Below, one piece after another: positions 32,926 to 41,856 of a stretch of DNA of 64,000 nucleotides. Position 1 is the stretch's first letter. Every line of letters starts with the position of its first letter. This DNA comes from Mangrovimicrobium sp033283385. Its GTDB lineage: Bacteria > Pseudomonadota > Gammaproteobacteria > Pseudomonadales > Halieaceae. The stretch spans positions 496,001 to 560,000 of the forward strand of contig JAWMQQ010000001.1 in NCBI GenBank assembly GCA_033283385.1. The letters are read 5' to 3'. The position numbers and the translations under genes are program-made. The notes beneath the pieces are model-generated. The model saw nothing but the letters and a program-made list of their open reading frames with translations. It was not told where the DNA came from and did no database searches.

Positions 32926-33852
32926 TCAGTTATCCGGAGAAAAATTCTGGCCCAGTCCGGGCGGTGATTGGTAGCGGCCGAAGTCCCGCTGCCGCGACAG
33001 CAGTACCAGGGCCACGATGCAAAGCAGGTAGGGCGCCATGGCGAGCAGGTTGGCGGAGACCGGGATGCCCCCACCCTGCATCAACAGGTTGAGGATACCG
33101 GCCATGCCGAAGACGTGCGCGGCGACCAGTACCAGTCCGGTGCGCCAGCCCGCCAGCACCACCAGCGCCAGCGCGATCCAGCCGCGCCCCGCGGTCATGC
33201 CCTCGGTCCACAGCGGCGTGTAGACCAGCGAAAGATAGGCGCCGCCCAGCGCGGCCATGACCCCGCCGATGCAGGCCATCAGCGCGCGGATGCGCAGCAC
33301 CGGCAGGCCGAGGCGATGGGCGACGGCGGGGTTCTCTCCCACCGCGGAAATCATCAGGCCCCAGCGCGAGCGGTGCAGCAGCCAGTAGCTGCCCAGCGCC
33401 AGTGCCCAGGCCAGGTAGAGCAGCCAGTCCTGGGCGAACAGCGCCTGGCCCACCACCGGCAGGTTCGACAGCAGCGGGATGTGCAGCGGCGCGATACCGT
33501 CGATGGAGGTGCCCACGTAATTCTCGCCGACAAACGCGCTGAGGCCGGTGCCGAAGATGGTCATGGCAAGTCCGGTGGCCACCTGGTTGGTCTGCAGTTT
33601 CAGTGTCAGCAGCGAGAACAGCGCGCCGAAGGCGAGGCCGGTCAACGCGGCGGCGAGTACGCCCAGGCCCGGGCTGCCGCTGTTGCTGGCGACGATAAAA
33701 CCGACCACTGCGCCCATCAGCATCATGCCTTCCTGGCCGAGGTTGAGCATGCCGCTGCGCTCGGCCAGCAACACGCCCAGCGAGCAGAACAGCAGCGGTA
33801 TGCCGGCGCGCAGGGTGGAGAACAGCAGGGTGGCGATGAGGTCGGCGTCCAT
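32926..33852 (-). CDS. BMP-type ABC transporter permease 2
   Basis: A 308-residue membrane protein with about eight to ten helices, of the NupQ/YufQ-like branched-chain-type permease family. Diagnostic blocks are FSTLRAGIPLLFCSLGVLLA, ERSGMLNLGQEGMMLMGAVV and NPAVAHRLGLPVLRIRALMA. It forms the channel with permease 1. Its start ATG directly follows the permease 1 stop (TAAATG). Confidence 0.88.
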   Translation of the reverse strand: MDADLIATLLFSTLRAGIPLLFCSLGVLLAERSGMLNLGQEGMMLMGAVVGFIVASNSGSPGLGVLAAALTGLAFGALFSLLTLKLQTNQVATGLAMTIFGTGLSAFVGENYVGTSIDGIAPLHIPLLSNLPVVGQALFAQDWLLYLAWALALGSYWLLHRSRWGLMISAVGENPAVAHRLGLPVLRIRALMACIGGVMAALGGAYLSLVYTPLWTEGMTAGRGWIALALVVLAGWRTGLVLVAAHVFGMAGILNLLMQGGGIPVSANLLAMAPYLLCIVALVLLSRQRDFGRYQSPPGLGQNFSPDN

Positions 33853-34935
33853 TTATGCGCGCGCCTCCCGGGCAGCGAAGCCGGGCAGGCGTATCCGGTA
33901 GTTGATGAGGAAGTCCGCGGCCAGCAGGTAGAACAGCAGCATGCCCTGGAACATCTGGGTGATCGAGCGCGGCAGGCCGAACTCGATCTGCAGGTTTTCC
34001 CCGCCGATAAAGGTGAGCGCGAACAGCAGTCCGGCGAGTACGATGCCCACCGGGTGATTGCGCCCGAGGAACACCACGATGATGGCGGAAAACCCGTAGC
34101 CCGCCGACAGGTTGGGCGTGACCTGTCCCACCGGGCCGAGCACCTCGAATGCACCGGCGAGTCCGGCCAGCGCGCCGCAGGCGGCGAGTACGAACCAGAG
34201 TATCGCCCGGGCGCTGAAACCCGCGTATTCCGCCGCGGCCGAGCTCTCACCGAATACGCGCACCTGGAAGCCGAGCAGGCTGCGCGAGATCAGCAACCAC
34301 AGGCCCGCGGCGGCGCCCAGCGCCACCAGCAGGCCCATATGCACACGGTAGTCCGGGTGCAGGGTGGGCAGCAGCAGGTCCTCCACCAACAGTGCGGACT
34401 CCGGGAAGTTGAATCCCGCAGGATCTTTCAGTGGCCCGTGCACCGCCCACAACAGCAACTGCAGGGCGATGTAGTTGAGCATGATGCTGGTGAGGATCTC
34501 GCTGCAGTCGAAGCGGTCCTTGAGCAGGGCGACGATGGCCGCCCAAGCCATGCCGGCCGCCATGCCCGCAAGGCTCGCGACCAGCAGGGCCCAGCCGAAA
34601 CCGCTCTCCATGTCGTTGCAGGCCAGGGCGACCACGCCGCCGCCCAGCGTGCCGAGGATGAACTGCCCCTCCGCGCCGATGTTCCAGACCCGCGCGCGAA
34701 AACACAGGGACAACCCGACGGCGCACAGCAGCAGGGGGGTCGCCTTCAGCAGCAGTTCGCTGAGGCCGTAGAAATCGCGGATCGGGTCGATAAAGAACGC
34801 GGTCATCACGCTGGCCGGCGGCTGGCCGAGGATGGCGAAAATCGCCGCGCCGGTCAGCAGGGTGGCGAGCAGCGCCAGTACCGGCGAGAGGTAGACCATG
34901 AGTGCGGAGGGTTCCGCGCGTTTCTCCAGCTTCAT
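33853..34935 (-). CDS. BMP-type ABC transporter permease 1
   Basis: A 360-residue membrane protein of the NupP/YufP type. Features are KATPLLLCAVGLSLCFRARV, WNIGAEGQFILGTLGGG, DCSEILTSIMLNYIALQLLL and GYGFSAIIVVFLGRNHPVG. It starts at ATG 34935, overlapping the ATPase stop by 4 bp (ATGA). It is one half of the membrane channel for the purine/nucleoside importer. Confidence 0.88.
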   Translation of the reverse strand: MKLEKRAEPSALMVYLSPVLALLATLLTGAAIFAILGQPPASVMTAFFIDPIRDFYGLSELLLKATPLLLCAVGLSLCFRARVWNIGAEGQFILGTLGGGVVALACNDMESGFGWALLVASLAGMAAGMAWAAIVALLKDRFDCSEILTSIMLNYIALQLLLWAVHGPLKDPAGFNFPESALLVEDLLLPTLHPDYRVHMGLLVALGAAAGLWLLISRSLLGFQVRVFGESSAAAEYAGFSARAILWFVLAACGALAGLAGAFEVLGPVGQVTPNLSAGYGFSAIIVVFLGRNHPVGIVLAGLLFALTFIGGENLQIEFGLPRSITQMFQGMLLFYLLAADFLINYRIRLPGFAAREARA

Positions 34936-36434
34936 GCCGCCGCGTTCCCTGTGCTGCCCGTCATCCACTGGCCCAGCAGTTCGCTGTCGACCTCGCTCGC
35001 CGGCAGCTGCGGTGACAGCCGGCCGTTGCACAGCGCGCCCAGGCGGTCGCTGAGCCGGTACAGTTCCTCGGTATCCTCCGAGAGCAGCAGGATGGACATG
35101 CCGGCGCTGCGGGCCTCGCCCAGGGCGGAGTGAATGCGCGCCTGGGCGCCGGGGTCCACGCCCCAGGTCGGGTTGTAGCACACCAGTACCCGCGGCGAGC
35201 CGGCCAGTTCCCGCGCGACCAGGAATTTCTGCAGGTTGCCGCCGGAGAGTTGCCGCGCCATCGCCTGTGCCGAGGGCGCCTTGACCCCGGCCTGGACGAT
35301 CAGCTCCTGCGCGGCCTCGCGCACCCGGCGCCAGTGCAGCCAGGGGCCGCTGCGGTACGCGCTGTCGTCGCAATGGGTGAGCAACAGGTTGGCGGTGAGA
35401 TCCAGTCCCCCGGCGGCAGCCTGGTGCAGGCGATCCACCGGCAGGGTGGTAATGCCCAGGCGGCGGCGCGCTCGCGCGCCTTTGCGGGTAATGTCCTCGC
35501 CGCGCCAGAGCAGGCTGCCGGATGCCGGGCGGATTTCCCCGGCGAGCAGGGCGACCAGGGTGTCCTGCCCGCTGCCGGCCACACCGGCGATGCCGAGAAT
35601 CTCGCCGGCGCGCAACTGCAGGTCGAGACCGTCGATGCGGCCGCGGTGCTGGCCCGGCAGTGCAGCGCGCGCGCCGCGGACTTCCAGTAATACCTCGCCG
35701 GCGGTCATCGGCGCCAGGGTGGGCGGTGGCGGCGGCTCGCCGCCGAGCATCGCCCGGGTGATGTCGGTGTCGCTGCACTGGGCCAGTTCCAGGCGGGCCG
35801 CCACCCGGCCGTTGCGCAGCACCGTGGCGCGCCGGCACAGGGCGCGCGCCTCGGCCAGTTTGTGGGTGATGAACAGCACACTGCAGCCGCCTTCCGCAAG
35901 TCGGCGCAGAATGTGCATGAGTTGCTCGACCTCGCCGGGGGTGAGCACGGAGGTCGGTTCGTCGAGGATCAGCAGTTTCATGTCCTGCAGCAGGCAGCGC
36001 AGGATCTCCACGCGCTGCATCTCGCCGGGGGAGAGCAGGCCGACGCGAACGTCGAGGTCGATGCGCAGGTCGAACTGCCGCAGCACGGATTCGAGGTGCG
36101 CGGCATCCAGCGCACCCAGCGCCAGTTCGAGGTTCTCGCGCACGGTGAGCGTCTGCAGCAGGGAGAAATGCTGGAACACCATGCCGATGCCCAGGCGGCG
36201 GGCGGTGGCGGGGTCGCCGATGCGCACCTCGCGGCTCTCCCAGACGATGCTGCCGCTGTCGGGCTGCAGTACGCCGTAGAGCAGCATCATCAGGGTGCTC
36301 TTGCCGGCGCCGTTTTCGCCCAGCACGGCGTGGATCTCGCCGCTTTCCAGCAGCAGGTCGATACCGTCGTTGGCGACGACCTCGCCGAAGCGCTTGCCTA
36401 TGCCGATGAGCTCAAGCCGGGTGGTCGACTTCAT
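34932..36434 (-). CDS. BMP-type ABC transporter double ATPase
   Basis: A 500-residue protein with two nucleotide-binding domains, as in NupO/YufO and sugar importers of this class. Domain 1 has Walker A LGENGAGKSTLMMLLYG (about residue 38), signature LSPGEMQRVEILRCL and Walker B LLILDEPTS. Domain 2 has the degenerate Walker A IAGVAGSGQDTLVALLAGE (about 280) and the signature LSGGNLQKFLVAREL. Domain 2 lacks the Walker A Lys (GSGQDT), a common asymmetry in this family. ATG 36434 has no recognisable ribosome site, and a palindromic regulator site touches the start codon. Confidence 0.9.
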   Translation of the reverse strand: MKSTTRLELIGIGKRFGEVVANDGIDLLLESGEIHAVLGENGAGKSTLMMLLYGVLQPDSGSIVWESREVRIGDPATARRLGIGMVFQHFSLLQTLTVRENLELALGALDAAHLESVLRQFDLRIDLDVRVGLLSPGEMQRVEILRCLLQDMKLLILDEPTSVLTPGEVEQLMHILRRLAEGGCSVLFITHKLAEARALCRRATVLRNGRVAARLELAQCSDTDITRAMLGGEPPPPPTLAPMTAGEVLLEVRGARAALPGQHRGRIDGLDLQLRAGEILGIAGVAGSGQDTLVALLAGEIRPASGSLLWRGEDITRKGARARRRLGITTLPVDRLHQAAAGGLDLTANLLLTHCDDSAYRSGPWLHWRRVREAAQELIVQAGVKAPSAQAMARQLSGGNLQKFLVARELAGSPRVLVCYNPTWGVDPGAQARIHSALGEARSAGMSILLLSEDTEELYRLSDRLGALCNGRLSPQLPASEVDSELLGQWMTGSTGNAAA

Positions 36435-36458
36435 TTTATGAACAACTGGTCAAGATTT
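36433..36458. promoter_or_regulatory. Palindromic regulator site C
   Basis: The right half TGGTCAAGATTT (36447-36458) is perfect against the RutR-like consensus; the left half is degenerate. It abuts the start codon of the ABC ATPase gene, downstream of its predicted sigma-54 promoter. This is the usual position for a repressor or roadblock site. It also lies about 170 bp upstream of the xdh promoter. Confidence 0.5.
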
Positions 36459-36546
36459 ATCATGGCTGGTGAGAGCTGCCGGCACGTCCCCGCAGCCAGG
36501 CCCCGTTCATTCGTTGTATATAGTTAATGCCACAGGCATTTTCACG

Positions 36547-36562
36547 AGCAATTACCATGCCA
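36547..36562 (-). promoter_or_regulatory. Sigma-54-type promoter, BMP ABC transporter operon
   Basis: The minus strand reads TGGCATG-GTAA-TTGCT, fully consistent with TGGYAYR-N4-TTGCW. The predicted transcription start is near 36535, giving a leader of about 100 bases that contains site C. Confidence 0.75.
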
Positions 36563-36601
36563 CAACAAATCGTCCGGCGTCACCCGGAATCGCTTTAAAG
36601 G

Positions 36602-36627
36602 AAAATCTGTCCAATTGGTCTAATATT
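36602..36627. promoter_or_regulatory. Palindromic regulator site D
   Basis: The core is CTGTCCAATTGGTCTA, matching site B at about 20 of 26 positions. It overlaps the minus-24 element of the predicted xdh sigma-54 promoter and lies about 50 bp upstream of the divergent ABC promoter. Confidence 0.65.
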
Positions 36628-36631
36628 TGCA
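36616..36631 (+). promoter_or_regulatory. Sigma-54-type promoter, xdh-urate oxidase operon
   Basis: Reads TGGTCTA-ATAT-TTGCA, with correct GG-N10-GC spacing and one departure from TGGYAYR-N4-TTGCW. Transcription would start near 36642, 41 bases before GTG 36683. The minus-24 element is part of palindrome D. Confidence 0.55.
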
Positions 36632-36682
36632 ATGAAGCCCGTCAGACAAAAGTGGTAACCGTATCAAGGGACGGAAAATCTG

Positions 36683-38137
36683 GTGGAGTTCTATTTAAAC
36701 GGCGAGTTGCAGCACTGCGACGAGAGCGACGCGAACATGACCCTGCTGCGCTACCTGCGCACCCGCGCGGGCAAGGTGGGGACCAAGGAGGGTTGTGCCT
36801 CCGGCGATTGCGGCGCCTGCACCGTGCTGCTTGCCGAACCCGGCAGTGAGAAGCCGCTGGCGGTCAACAGTTGTATCTGCCTGCTGGGCGCCGTGCAGGG
36901 GCAGCAGGTGCTGACGGTGGAAGGGCTGGCGCCCGGCGGCGAGCCGCACCCGGTGCAACAGGCCATGGTGGAGTGCCACGGCTCCCAGTGCGGCTTCTGT
37001 ACCCCGGGTTTCGTGATGTCGCTGGCAGGCCTTTACCAGCGCCGGCTGGCCGCGGGCGAGGGCGCGCCGGCGCGCAAAACCATTACCGATTGCATCGCCG
37101 GCAATCTCTGCCGCTGTACCGGTTATCGGCCGATCATCGAGGCCGGCGAGCGCATGCTCGACTATCCCCCGCGAGCCATTTTGGGCTCGCCTGCGACCCA
37201 AACTGGTGCACTGCCAGTCGACGATCGCCTGCCGGTCATTGCCGGCGAGGGTCGTTATTACCGGCCGCGCAGTGAAGCGAGCCTGGCGGCAATCCTGGCC
37301 GCCGAACCGGCCGCGGTGCTGCTCGCCGGCGCCACCGACCTCGCGCTGGAAATCACCCAGCGCTATCGCGAATACGAAGTGCTGGTCGATGTGTCCGCCG
37401 TGGAGTCATTGGGCGAGGTACGCGAGGATGCCGGCTATATCGTGATTGGCGCGGCGGTGCGCTACCGCGATCTGCTGCATCACCCCCTATTGGCATCCAG
37501 CCCCCTGGACCTGCTGCTGGAGCGCGTGGGCGCCGAGCAGGTGCGCAACCGCGGCACTATCGGCGGCAATATCGCCAACGCCTCGCCCATCGCCGACATG
37601 CCGCCGGTGCTGCTGGCCTGGGATGCGGAGGTGGAGATCGTCGCAGCGGGCGGCGAACGGCGCTGGTGCGCCATGGACGACTTTTACCTGGGCTACCGGC
37701 AGACCCGCCTGGCGCAGGGCGAATACCTCGCGGCGGTGCGCTTCCCCGCGGCGCAATGCGCACGCCCGCATCGTTTCTACAAGCTGAGCAAGCGCTTCGA
37801 AGACGACATCTCCTCGGTGATGTGCGCGGTGAGCCTGGAATACGATGGCTCGCGAGTAGCGGACATACGCATTGCCTACGGCGGCATGGCGGCGGTGCCG
37901 AAGCGCGCGGTCGGGGCAGAGCAGGCCCTGCAGGGCACGGCGCTGGAGGACGACGCCATCGAGCGCGCCTGCGCCAGCCTCGCGGAGGAATTCCAGCCCC
38001 TGTCGGACGTGCGCGCCAGCGCCGCCTACCGCATGGACATGGCGGCCGCGCTGCTGCGCCGGGCGCTGCTGGCCCTGCGCGACGGCGACGCCCCCGGTGT
38101 CTTCGATGTGCTGACCCGGGAGGTGGCCCATGCGTAA
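36683..38137 (+). CDS. xdhA: Xanthine dehydrogenase small subunit (Fe-S/FAD)
   Basis: A 484-residue subunit with three domains. The plant-type [2Fe-2S] ligands are in GCASGDCGACTVLL (about residue 36); the second [2Fe-2S] site is in QCGFCTPGFVMS and NLCRCTGYRPII (about 105-150). The FAD domain carries LLAGATDLALEITQRYREYE (about 215) and RNRGTIGGNIANASPIADMP (about 288). It starts at GTG 36683 after AGGGACGG. It passes electrons from the molybdenum subunit to FAD and NAD+. It is first in the urate-forming operon. Confidence 0.93.
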   Translation: MEFYLNGELQHCDESDANMTLLRYLRTRAGKVGTKEGCASGDCGACTVLLAEPGSEKPLAVNSCICLLGAVQGQQVLTVEGLAPGGEPHPVQQAMVECHGSQCGFCTPGFVMSLAGLYQRRLAAGEGAPARKTITDCIAGNLCRCTGYRPIIEAGERMLDYPPRAILGSPATQTGALPVDDRLPVIAGEGRYYRPRSEASLAAILAAEPAAVLLAGATDLALEITQRYREYEVLVDVSAVESLGEVREDAGYIVIGAAVRYRDLLHHPLLASSPLDLLLERVGAEQVRNRGTIGGNIANASPIADMPPVLLAWDAEVEIVAAGGERRWCAMDDFYLGYRQTRLAQGEYLAAVRFPAAQCARPHRFYKLSKRFEDDISSVMCAVSLEYDGSRVADIRIAYGGMAAVPKRAVGAEQALQGTALEDDAIERACASLAEEFQPLSDVRASAAYRMDMAAALLRRALLALRDGDAPGVFDVLTREVAHA

Positions 38138-40457
38138 GCTGACCCCGGCCTTCGCCCCCGGCAACCCGACCGGTGTCGATCCTGTCGGCCGCTCGCTGCC
38201 GCAGGATTCCGCGGTGCGTCATGTGAACGGCAGCGCGGTGTATGTCGACGACATGCCCGCCTACCCGGACCAGTTGCACGTCGCCGCAGGCGTATCCGAA
38301 CACGCCCATGCCCGCATACTCAGCATCGATCTCGACGCGGTGCGCGCAGCTCCGGGCGTGGTGGACGTGATCGTGCAGTCGGACATCCCCGGCAGCCCGG
38401 ATATCTCGCCGGTGTTCGACGGCGACCTGCTGCTGGCGGGCGATGTCGTGCACTTTGTCGGCCAGACCATCTTCGCGGTCGCCGCCACCAGCTTCGAGGC
38501 GGCCCACCGCGCAGTGCGGCTCGCCCGCATCGAATACGAGCCGCTGCCGGCGCGCCTGGACGTGCGCGAATCCCTGGCGGAACAGGACTTCGTGCTGCCC
38601 TCCCGGCGCTCCCGCCTGGGCGACCCGGAGACGGCGATTGCCGAAGCGCCGCTGAGCCTCTCCGGCGAGATGGCGGTGGGCGGCCAGGAGCACTTCTACC
38701 TGGAAGGGCAGGTGGCGCTGGCGGAGCCCGACGAGACCGGCGTGCGCATTTACAGCTCCAGCCAGCACCCCTCGGAGGTGCAGAAGCTGGCTGCCGAGGT
38801 GCTGCACCTGCCCCTGCACGCGGTGCAGGTACAGGTGCGGCGCATGGGCGGCGGCTTCGGCGGCAAGGAATCCAACCCCGCCGCGCTGGCCTGCATGGCG
38901 GCGCTGTTCGCACGCCGCACCGGGCGCCCGGTGCGCTACCGCATGCCGCGCTGGGCGGACATGGTGCAGACCGGCAAGCGCCATCCCTTCTGGAACAGCT
39001 ACACCGTGGGCTTCGACGAGCAGGGCGTGATTCGCGGCTTGGTCATGGACGTGGCCGGCAACTGCGGCAGCACCGCGGACCTCTCCGACGGTATCGTCGA
39101 CCGCGCGGTCAACCACGCCGACAACGCCTACTTCCTGCACAACGCCCAGGTCACCGGTTACCGCTGCCGCACCGACCAGGTCTCGCATACCGCCTTCAGG
39201 GGCTTCGGCGGCCCGCAGGGCATGGTCACCACCGAGGCGATCATCGACGACATCGCCCGCGCCGTGGGCCGCGACCCGCTGGACGTGCGCAAGTTCAACC
39301 TTTACCGCCCAGGGGACCGCACCCACTACGGCCAGGAGATCGAGGAATCGGTGCTGGTGGACCTGGTGGCGGAACTGGAGGCCACCAGCGACTACCGCGC
39401 CCGCCGCGCGGCAATCACCGCCTTCAACGCGCAGGGCGGCCGGCTGCGCCGCGGCCTGGCGCTGACGCCGGTGAAATTCGGTATCTCCTTCACCACCTTG
39501 CACCTCAACCAGGCCGGCGCGCTGGTGCACATCTACACCGATGGCAGCGTACACGTCAGCCACGGCGGCACCGAGATGGGCCAGGGGCTGTACATCAAGG
39601 TGGCGCAGATCGTCGCCCGGGCCCTGGGCGTCAGCATCGACCGGGTCATGCCCGGCGCCACCTGTACCGACAAGGTGCCCAACGCCTCGCCCACCGCGGC
39701 GTCGGCGGGTACGGACATGAACGGCATGGCGGCGCTGGATGCCTGCAACCGTATCAAGCGCGACCTGGTGAGCTTCGCGGCGCAGCACTTCGGCTGCGAC
39801 GAGGGCGAGGTGGAGTTTCGCGACGACAGGGTATTCGCCGGCAGCAATAGCCTGCCCTTCGGCGAGTTCGTCTCGCTGGCCTACCTGAACCGCATATCGC
39901 TGTCCTCCACCGGTTTCTACCGCACGCCGAAAATCCACTTCGATCGCGAGACCGGGCAGGGCAGGCCGTTTTTCTACTTCGCCAACGGCGCCGCCTGCTC
40001 CGAGGTGCTGGTGGACACCAGCACCGGCGAGTACCGGGTCGAGCGGGTCGACGTGCTGCACGATGTCGGCGCCTCGCTGAACCCGGCGATCGACCTCGGC
40101 CAGATCGAGGGCGCCTTCGTCCAGGGCATGGGCTGGCTGACTACCGAGGAACTGGCCTGGAACGAGGCCGGCGCAATCACCTCCAACAGCCCGGCGAACT
40201 ACAAGATTCCCACGGCTGCGGATATTCCGGAGCATTTTGATGTGAAGCTGTTCGACCGGCCCAACGGCGAGGAGGCGATCTACCGCTCCAAGGCGGTGGG
40301 TGAGCCGCCGCTGATGCTGCCGATCTCGGTGTGGTGCGCGCTGCGCGACGCCTGCGCCAGTCTCTGCGATTACCGCTTCAACCCGCGCATGGATCCGCCG
40401 GCGACGCCGGAGCGGGTCTACTGGGCCGCGCGCCAGGCGATGGAGGGACGACGCTGA
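38130..40457 (+). CDS. xdhB: Xanthine dehydrogenase molybdenum subunit
   Basis: A 775-residue molybdopterin-binding subunit oxidising hypoxanthine and xanthine to urate. Family blocks are GSAVYVDDMPAYPDQLHVAA at the N-terminus, VRRMGGGFGGKESNPAALAC (about residue 235), TAFRGFGGPQGMVTTEAIID (about 355), VHVSHGGTEMGQGLYIKVAQ (about 472) and AVGEPPLMLPISVWCALRDA near the end with the catalytic Glu (KAVGEPPLML). It overlaps xdhA by 8 bp. Confidence 0.94.
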   Translation: MRKLTPAFAPGNPTGVDPVGRSLPQDSAVRHVNGSAVYVDDMPAYPDQLHVAAGVSEHAHARILSIDLDAVRAAPGVVDVIVQSDIPGSPDISPVFDGDLLLAGDVVHFVGQTIFAVAATSFEAAHRAVRLARIEYEPLPARLDVRESLAEQDFVLPSRRSRLGDPETAIAEAPLSLSGEMAVGGQEHFYLEGQVALAEPDETGVRIYSSSQHPSEVQKLAAEVLHLPLHAVQVQVRRMGGGFGGKESNPAALACMAALFARRTGRPVRYRMPRWADMVQTGKRHPFWNSYTVGFDEQGVIRGLVMDVAGNCGSTADLSDGIVDRAVNHADNAYFLHNAQVTGYRCRTDQVSHTAFRGFGGPQGMVTTEAIIDDIARAVGRDPLDVRKFNLYRPGDRTHYGQEIEESVLVDLVAELEATSDYRARRAAITAFNAQGGRLRRGLALTPVKFGISFTTLHLNQAGALVHIYTDGSVHVSHGGTEMGQGLYIKVAQIVARALGVSIDRVMPGATCTDKVPNASPTAASAGTDMNGMAALDACNRIKRDLVSFAAQHFGCDEGEVEFRDDRVFAGSNSLPFGEFVSLAYLNRISLSSTGFYRTPKIHFDRETGQGRPFFYFANGAACSEVLVDTSTGEYRVERVDVLHDVGASLNPAIDLGQIEGAFVQGMGWLTTEELAWNEAGAITSNSPANYKIPTAADIPEHFDVKLFDRPNGEEAIYRSKAVGEPPLMLPISVWCALRDACASLCDYRFNPRMDPPATPERVYWAARQAMEGRR

Positions 40458-41317
40458 TGAGCATGCAGGATACCCACTGGAGCGAGGCCGCCGCGCGACT
40501 GCAGGCCGCCGGAACGCCCTATGCGCTGGTCACCGTGATGGCCACCGCCGGCTCCACCCCGCGCGAGCGCGGTGCGAAGATGGTAGTGACCGGGCAGGAC
40601 ACCTTCGCCAGCATCGGCGGCGGGCAGCTCGAATTTCTCGTGGTGCAGCGCGCGCGGGAATGCCTGCGGGAAGGCCGCGCGTTGCAGGAGGTCAAACAGT
40701 TTCCGCTGGCCGCCGAGGCGCAGCAGTGCTGCGGCGGTTCGGTGGCAGTGCTGATCGAGAGCTTCGTGCCGGTTGCGCAAGACGTGGTGATCTTCGGCGC
40801 CGGGCATGTCGCCCGCGCGCTGGCGGGCATTCTCGTACACACGGATTACCGCGTCACCTGCATAGACAAGCGGCGGGAGCTGCTGGATGAGATACCGCGC
40901 TCGGACCGGCTGCACTGCCGCTTCGAGGCGGACCCGGTCGCCGCGGTGGAACAGCTGCCGGCGAACGCCAGCGTGCTGGTGCTCACCCACGACCACAGCC
41001 TGGACTACGAACTGGTCAGTGCACTGCTGCGCCGCGGCGGCTGGCGTCGCCTCGGCCTGATCGGCTCCGACACCAAGTCGCTGCGCTTCCGCCACCGGCT
41101 GGGGCGCGACGGCTTCAGCGAAGCGCAGCTGGAACGGCTGGAGTGCCCGGTGGGCCTGCCGCAGGTGCGCGGCAAACTGCCGATGGAGGTCGCGGTCTCC
41201 ATCGCCGCCGCGCTGCTTGCGGATGTGGAGGACAGGGAGCCCGCCGCCGGCGCGGCCGAGCCCATGAGCTGGCCGCAGATGCGCGCGGCGCTGCGCGAAA
41301 CGGAGAAACTCTCTTGA
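40457..41317 (+). CDS. xdhC: Xanthine dehydrogenase accessory protein XdhC
   Basis: A 286-residue molybdenum cofactor insertion and sulfuration factor. The N-terminal XdhC/CoxI block is VTVMATAGSTPRERGAKMVV (about residue 26) and FASIGGGQLEFLVVQRA. The C-terminal Rossmann domain has DVVIFGAGHVARALAGIL (about 112), LVLTHDHSLDYELVSALL and RRLGLIGSDTKSLRFRHRL. The start overlaps the xdhB stop (TGATG). It binds the cofactor and delivers the sulfurated form to XdhB. Confidence 0.92.
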   Translation: MSMQDTHWSEAAARLQAAGTPYALVTVMATAGSTPRERGAKMVVTGQDTFASIGGGQLEFLVVQRARECLREGRALQEVKQFPLAAEAQQCCGGSVAVLIESFVPVAQDVVIFGAGHVARALAGILVHTDYRVTCIDKRRELLDEIPRSDRLHCRFEADPVAAVEQLPANASVLVLTHDHSLDYELVSALLRRGGWRRLGLIGSDTKSLRFRHRLGRDGFSEAQLERLECPVGLPQVRGKLPMEVAVSIAAALLADVEDREPAAGAAEPMSWPQMRAALRETEKLS

Positions 41318-41853
41318 GCGCTGCGCTGCAGGACTTCAACAACGCGCCGGCCGCCGAGGCGGTGCAGGCCCTGGTTGCCTGTTGCCACTGCCGGCGATGG
41401 GCCGAAGCGGTGGCGAGGCAGCGACCCTACGCCGACCTGGCGTCCCTCAACATCGTGGCGCAGGAAGTCTGGGACCTCATGGGCGAGCCGGAGTGGCTGG
41501 AGGCCTTCGCGGGCCATCCGCGCATTGGCGACCTGGACGTGTTGCGCGACAAGTATTCCAGCGCCTCGAAAGAGCAGGGGCAGGTCGCGGTGGCGGACGA
41601 GTCGGTGCTGCAGGAACTGATGCAGCTCAATCGCGAGTACGAGGCGCGCCACGGATTCATCTTTATCGTCTGCGCCACCGGCAAGTCCGCCGCGCAGATG
41701 CGCGACCTGCTGCGCGATCGCCTGCCGCACACGCGCGAGGAGGAATTGCGCACCGCCGCCGGCGAGCAGTCGAAGATCACCGCGCTGCGCCTGGCGCGCG
41801 CGTTCGCGCCAGCGTCGGCACCCGTGCCCATACCCATGGAAGGAGAGGAGTAA
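41314..41853 (+). CDS. uraD: OHCU decarboxylase
   Basis: A 179-residue helical enzyme that decarboxylates 2-oxo-4-hydroxy-4-carboxy-5-ureidoimidazoline to (S)-allantoin. The catalytic His is in AFAGHPRIGDLDVLR (about residue 68), and the conserved RHGFIFIVCATGKSAAQM lies near 115. It starts at TTG 41314, overlapping the xdhC stop (TTGA), with GGAG just upstream. Placement before uraH and puuD completes the urate-to-allantoin set. Confidence 0.9.
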   Translation: MSAALQDFNNAPAAEAVQALVACCHCRRWAEAVARQRPYADLASLNIVAQEVWDLMGEPEWLEAFAGHPRIGDLDVLRDKYSSASKEQGQVAVADESVLQELMQLNREYEARHGFIFIVCATGKSAAQMRDLLRDRLPHTREEELRTAAGEQSKITALRLARAFAPASAPVPIPMEGEE

Positions 41854-41856
41854 GCC

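Noticed and set aside
32968..35133. Long plus-strand open frame (721 codons) antisense to the ABC permeases
   Set aside because: The composition is that of a shadow frame (Gln/His/Ala-rich). The minus strand carries two recognisable permeases with coupled starts.
36484..36500. Another GG-N10-GC sequence on the minus strand near the ABC operon
   Set aside because: The minus-24 and minus-12 elements are GC-rich and do not resemble TGGYA or TTGCW. Such spacing is frequent by chance in this composition.
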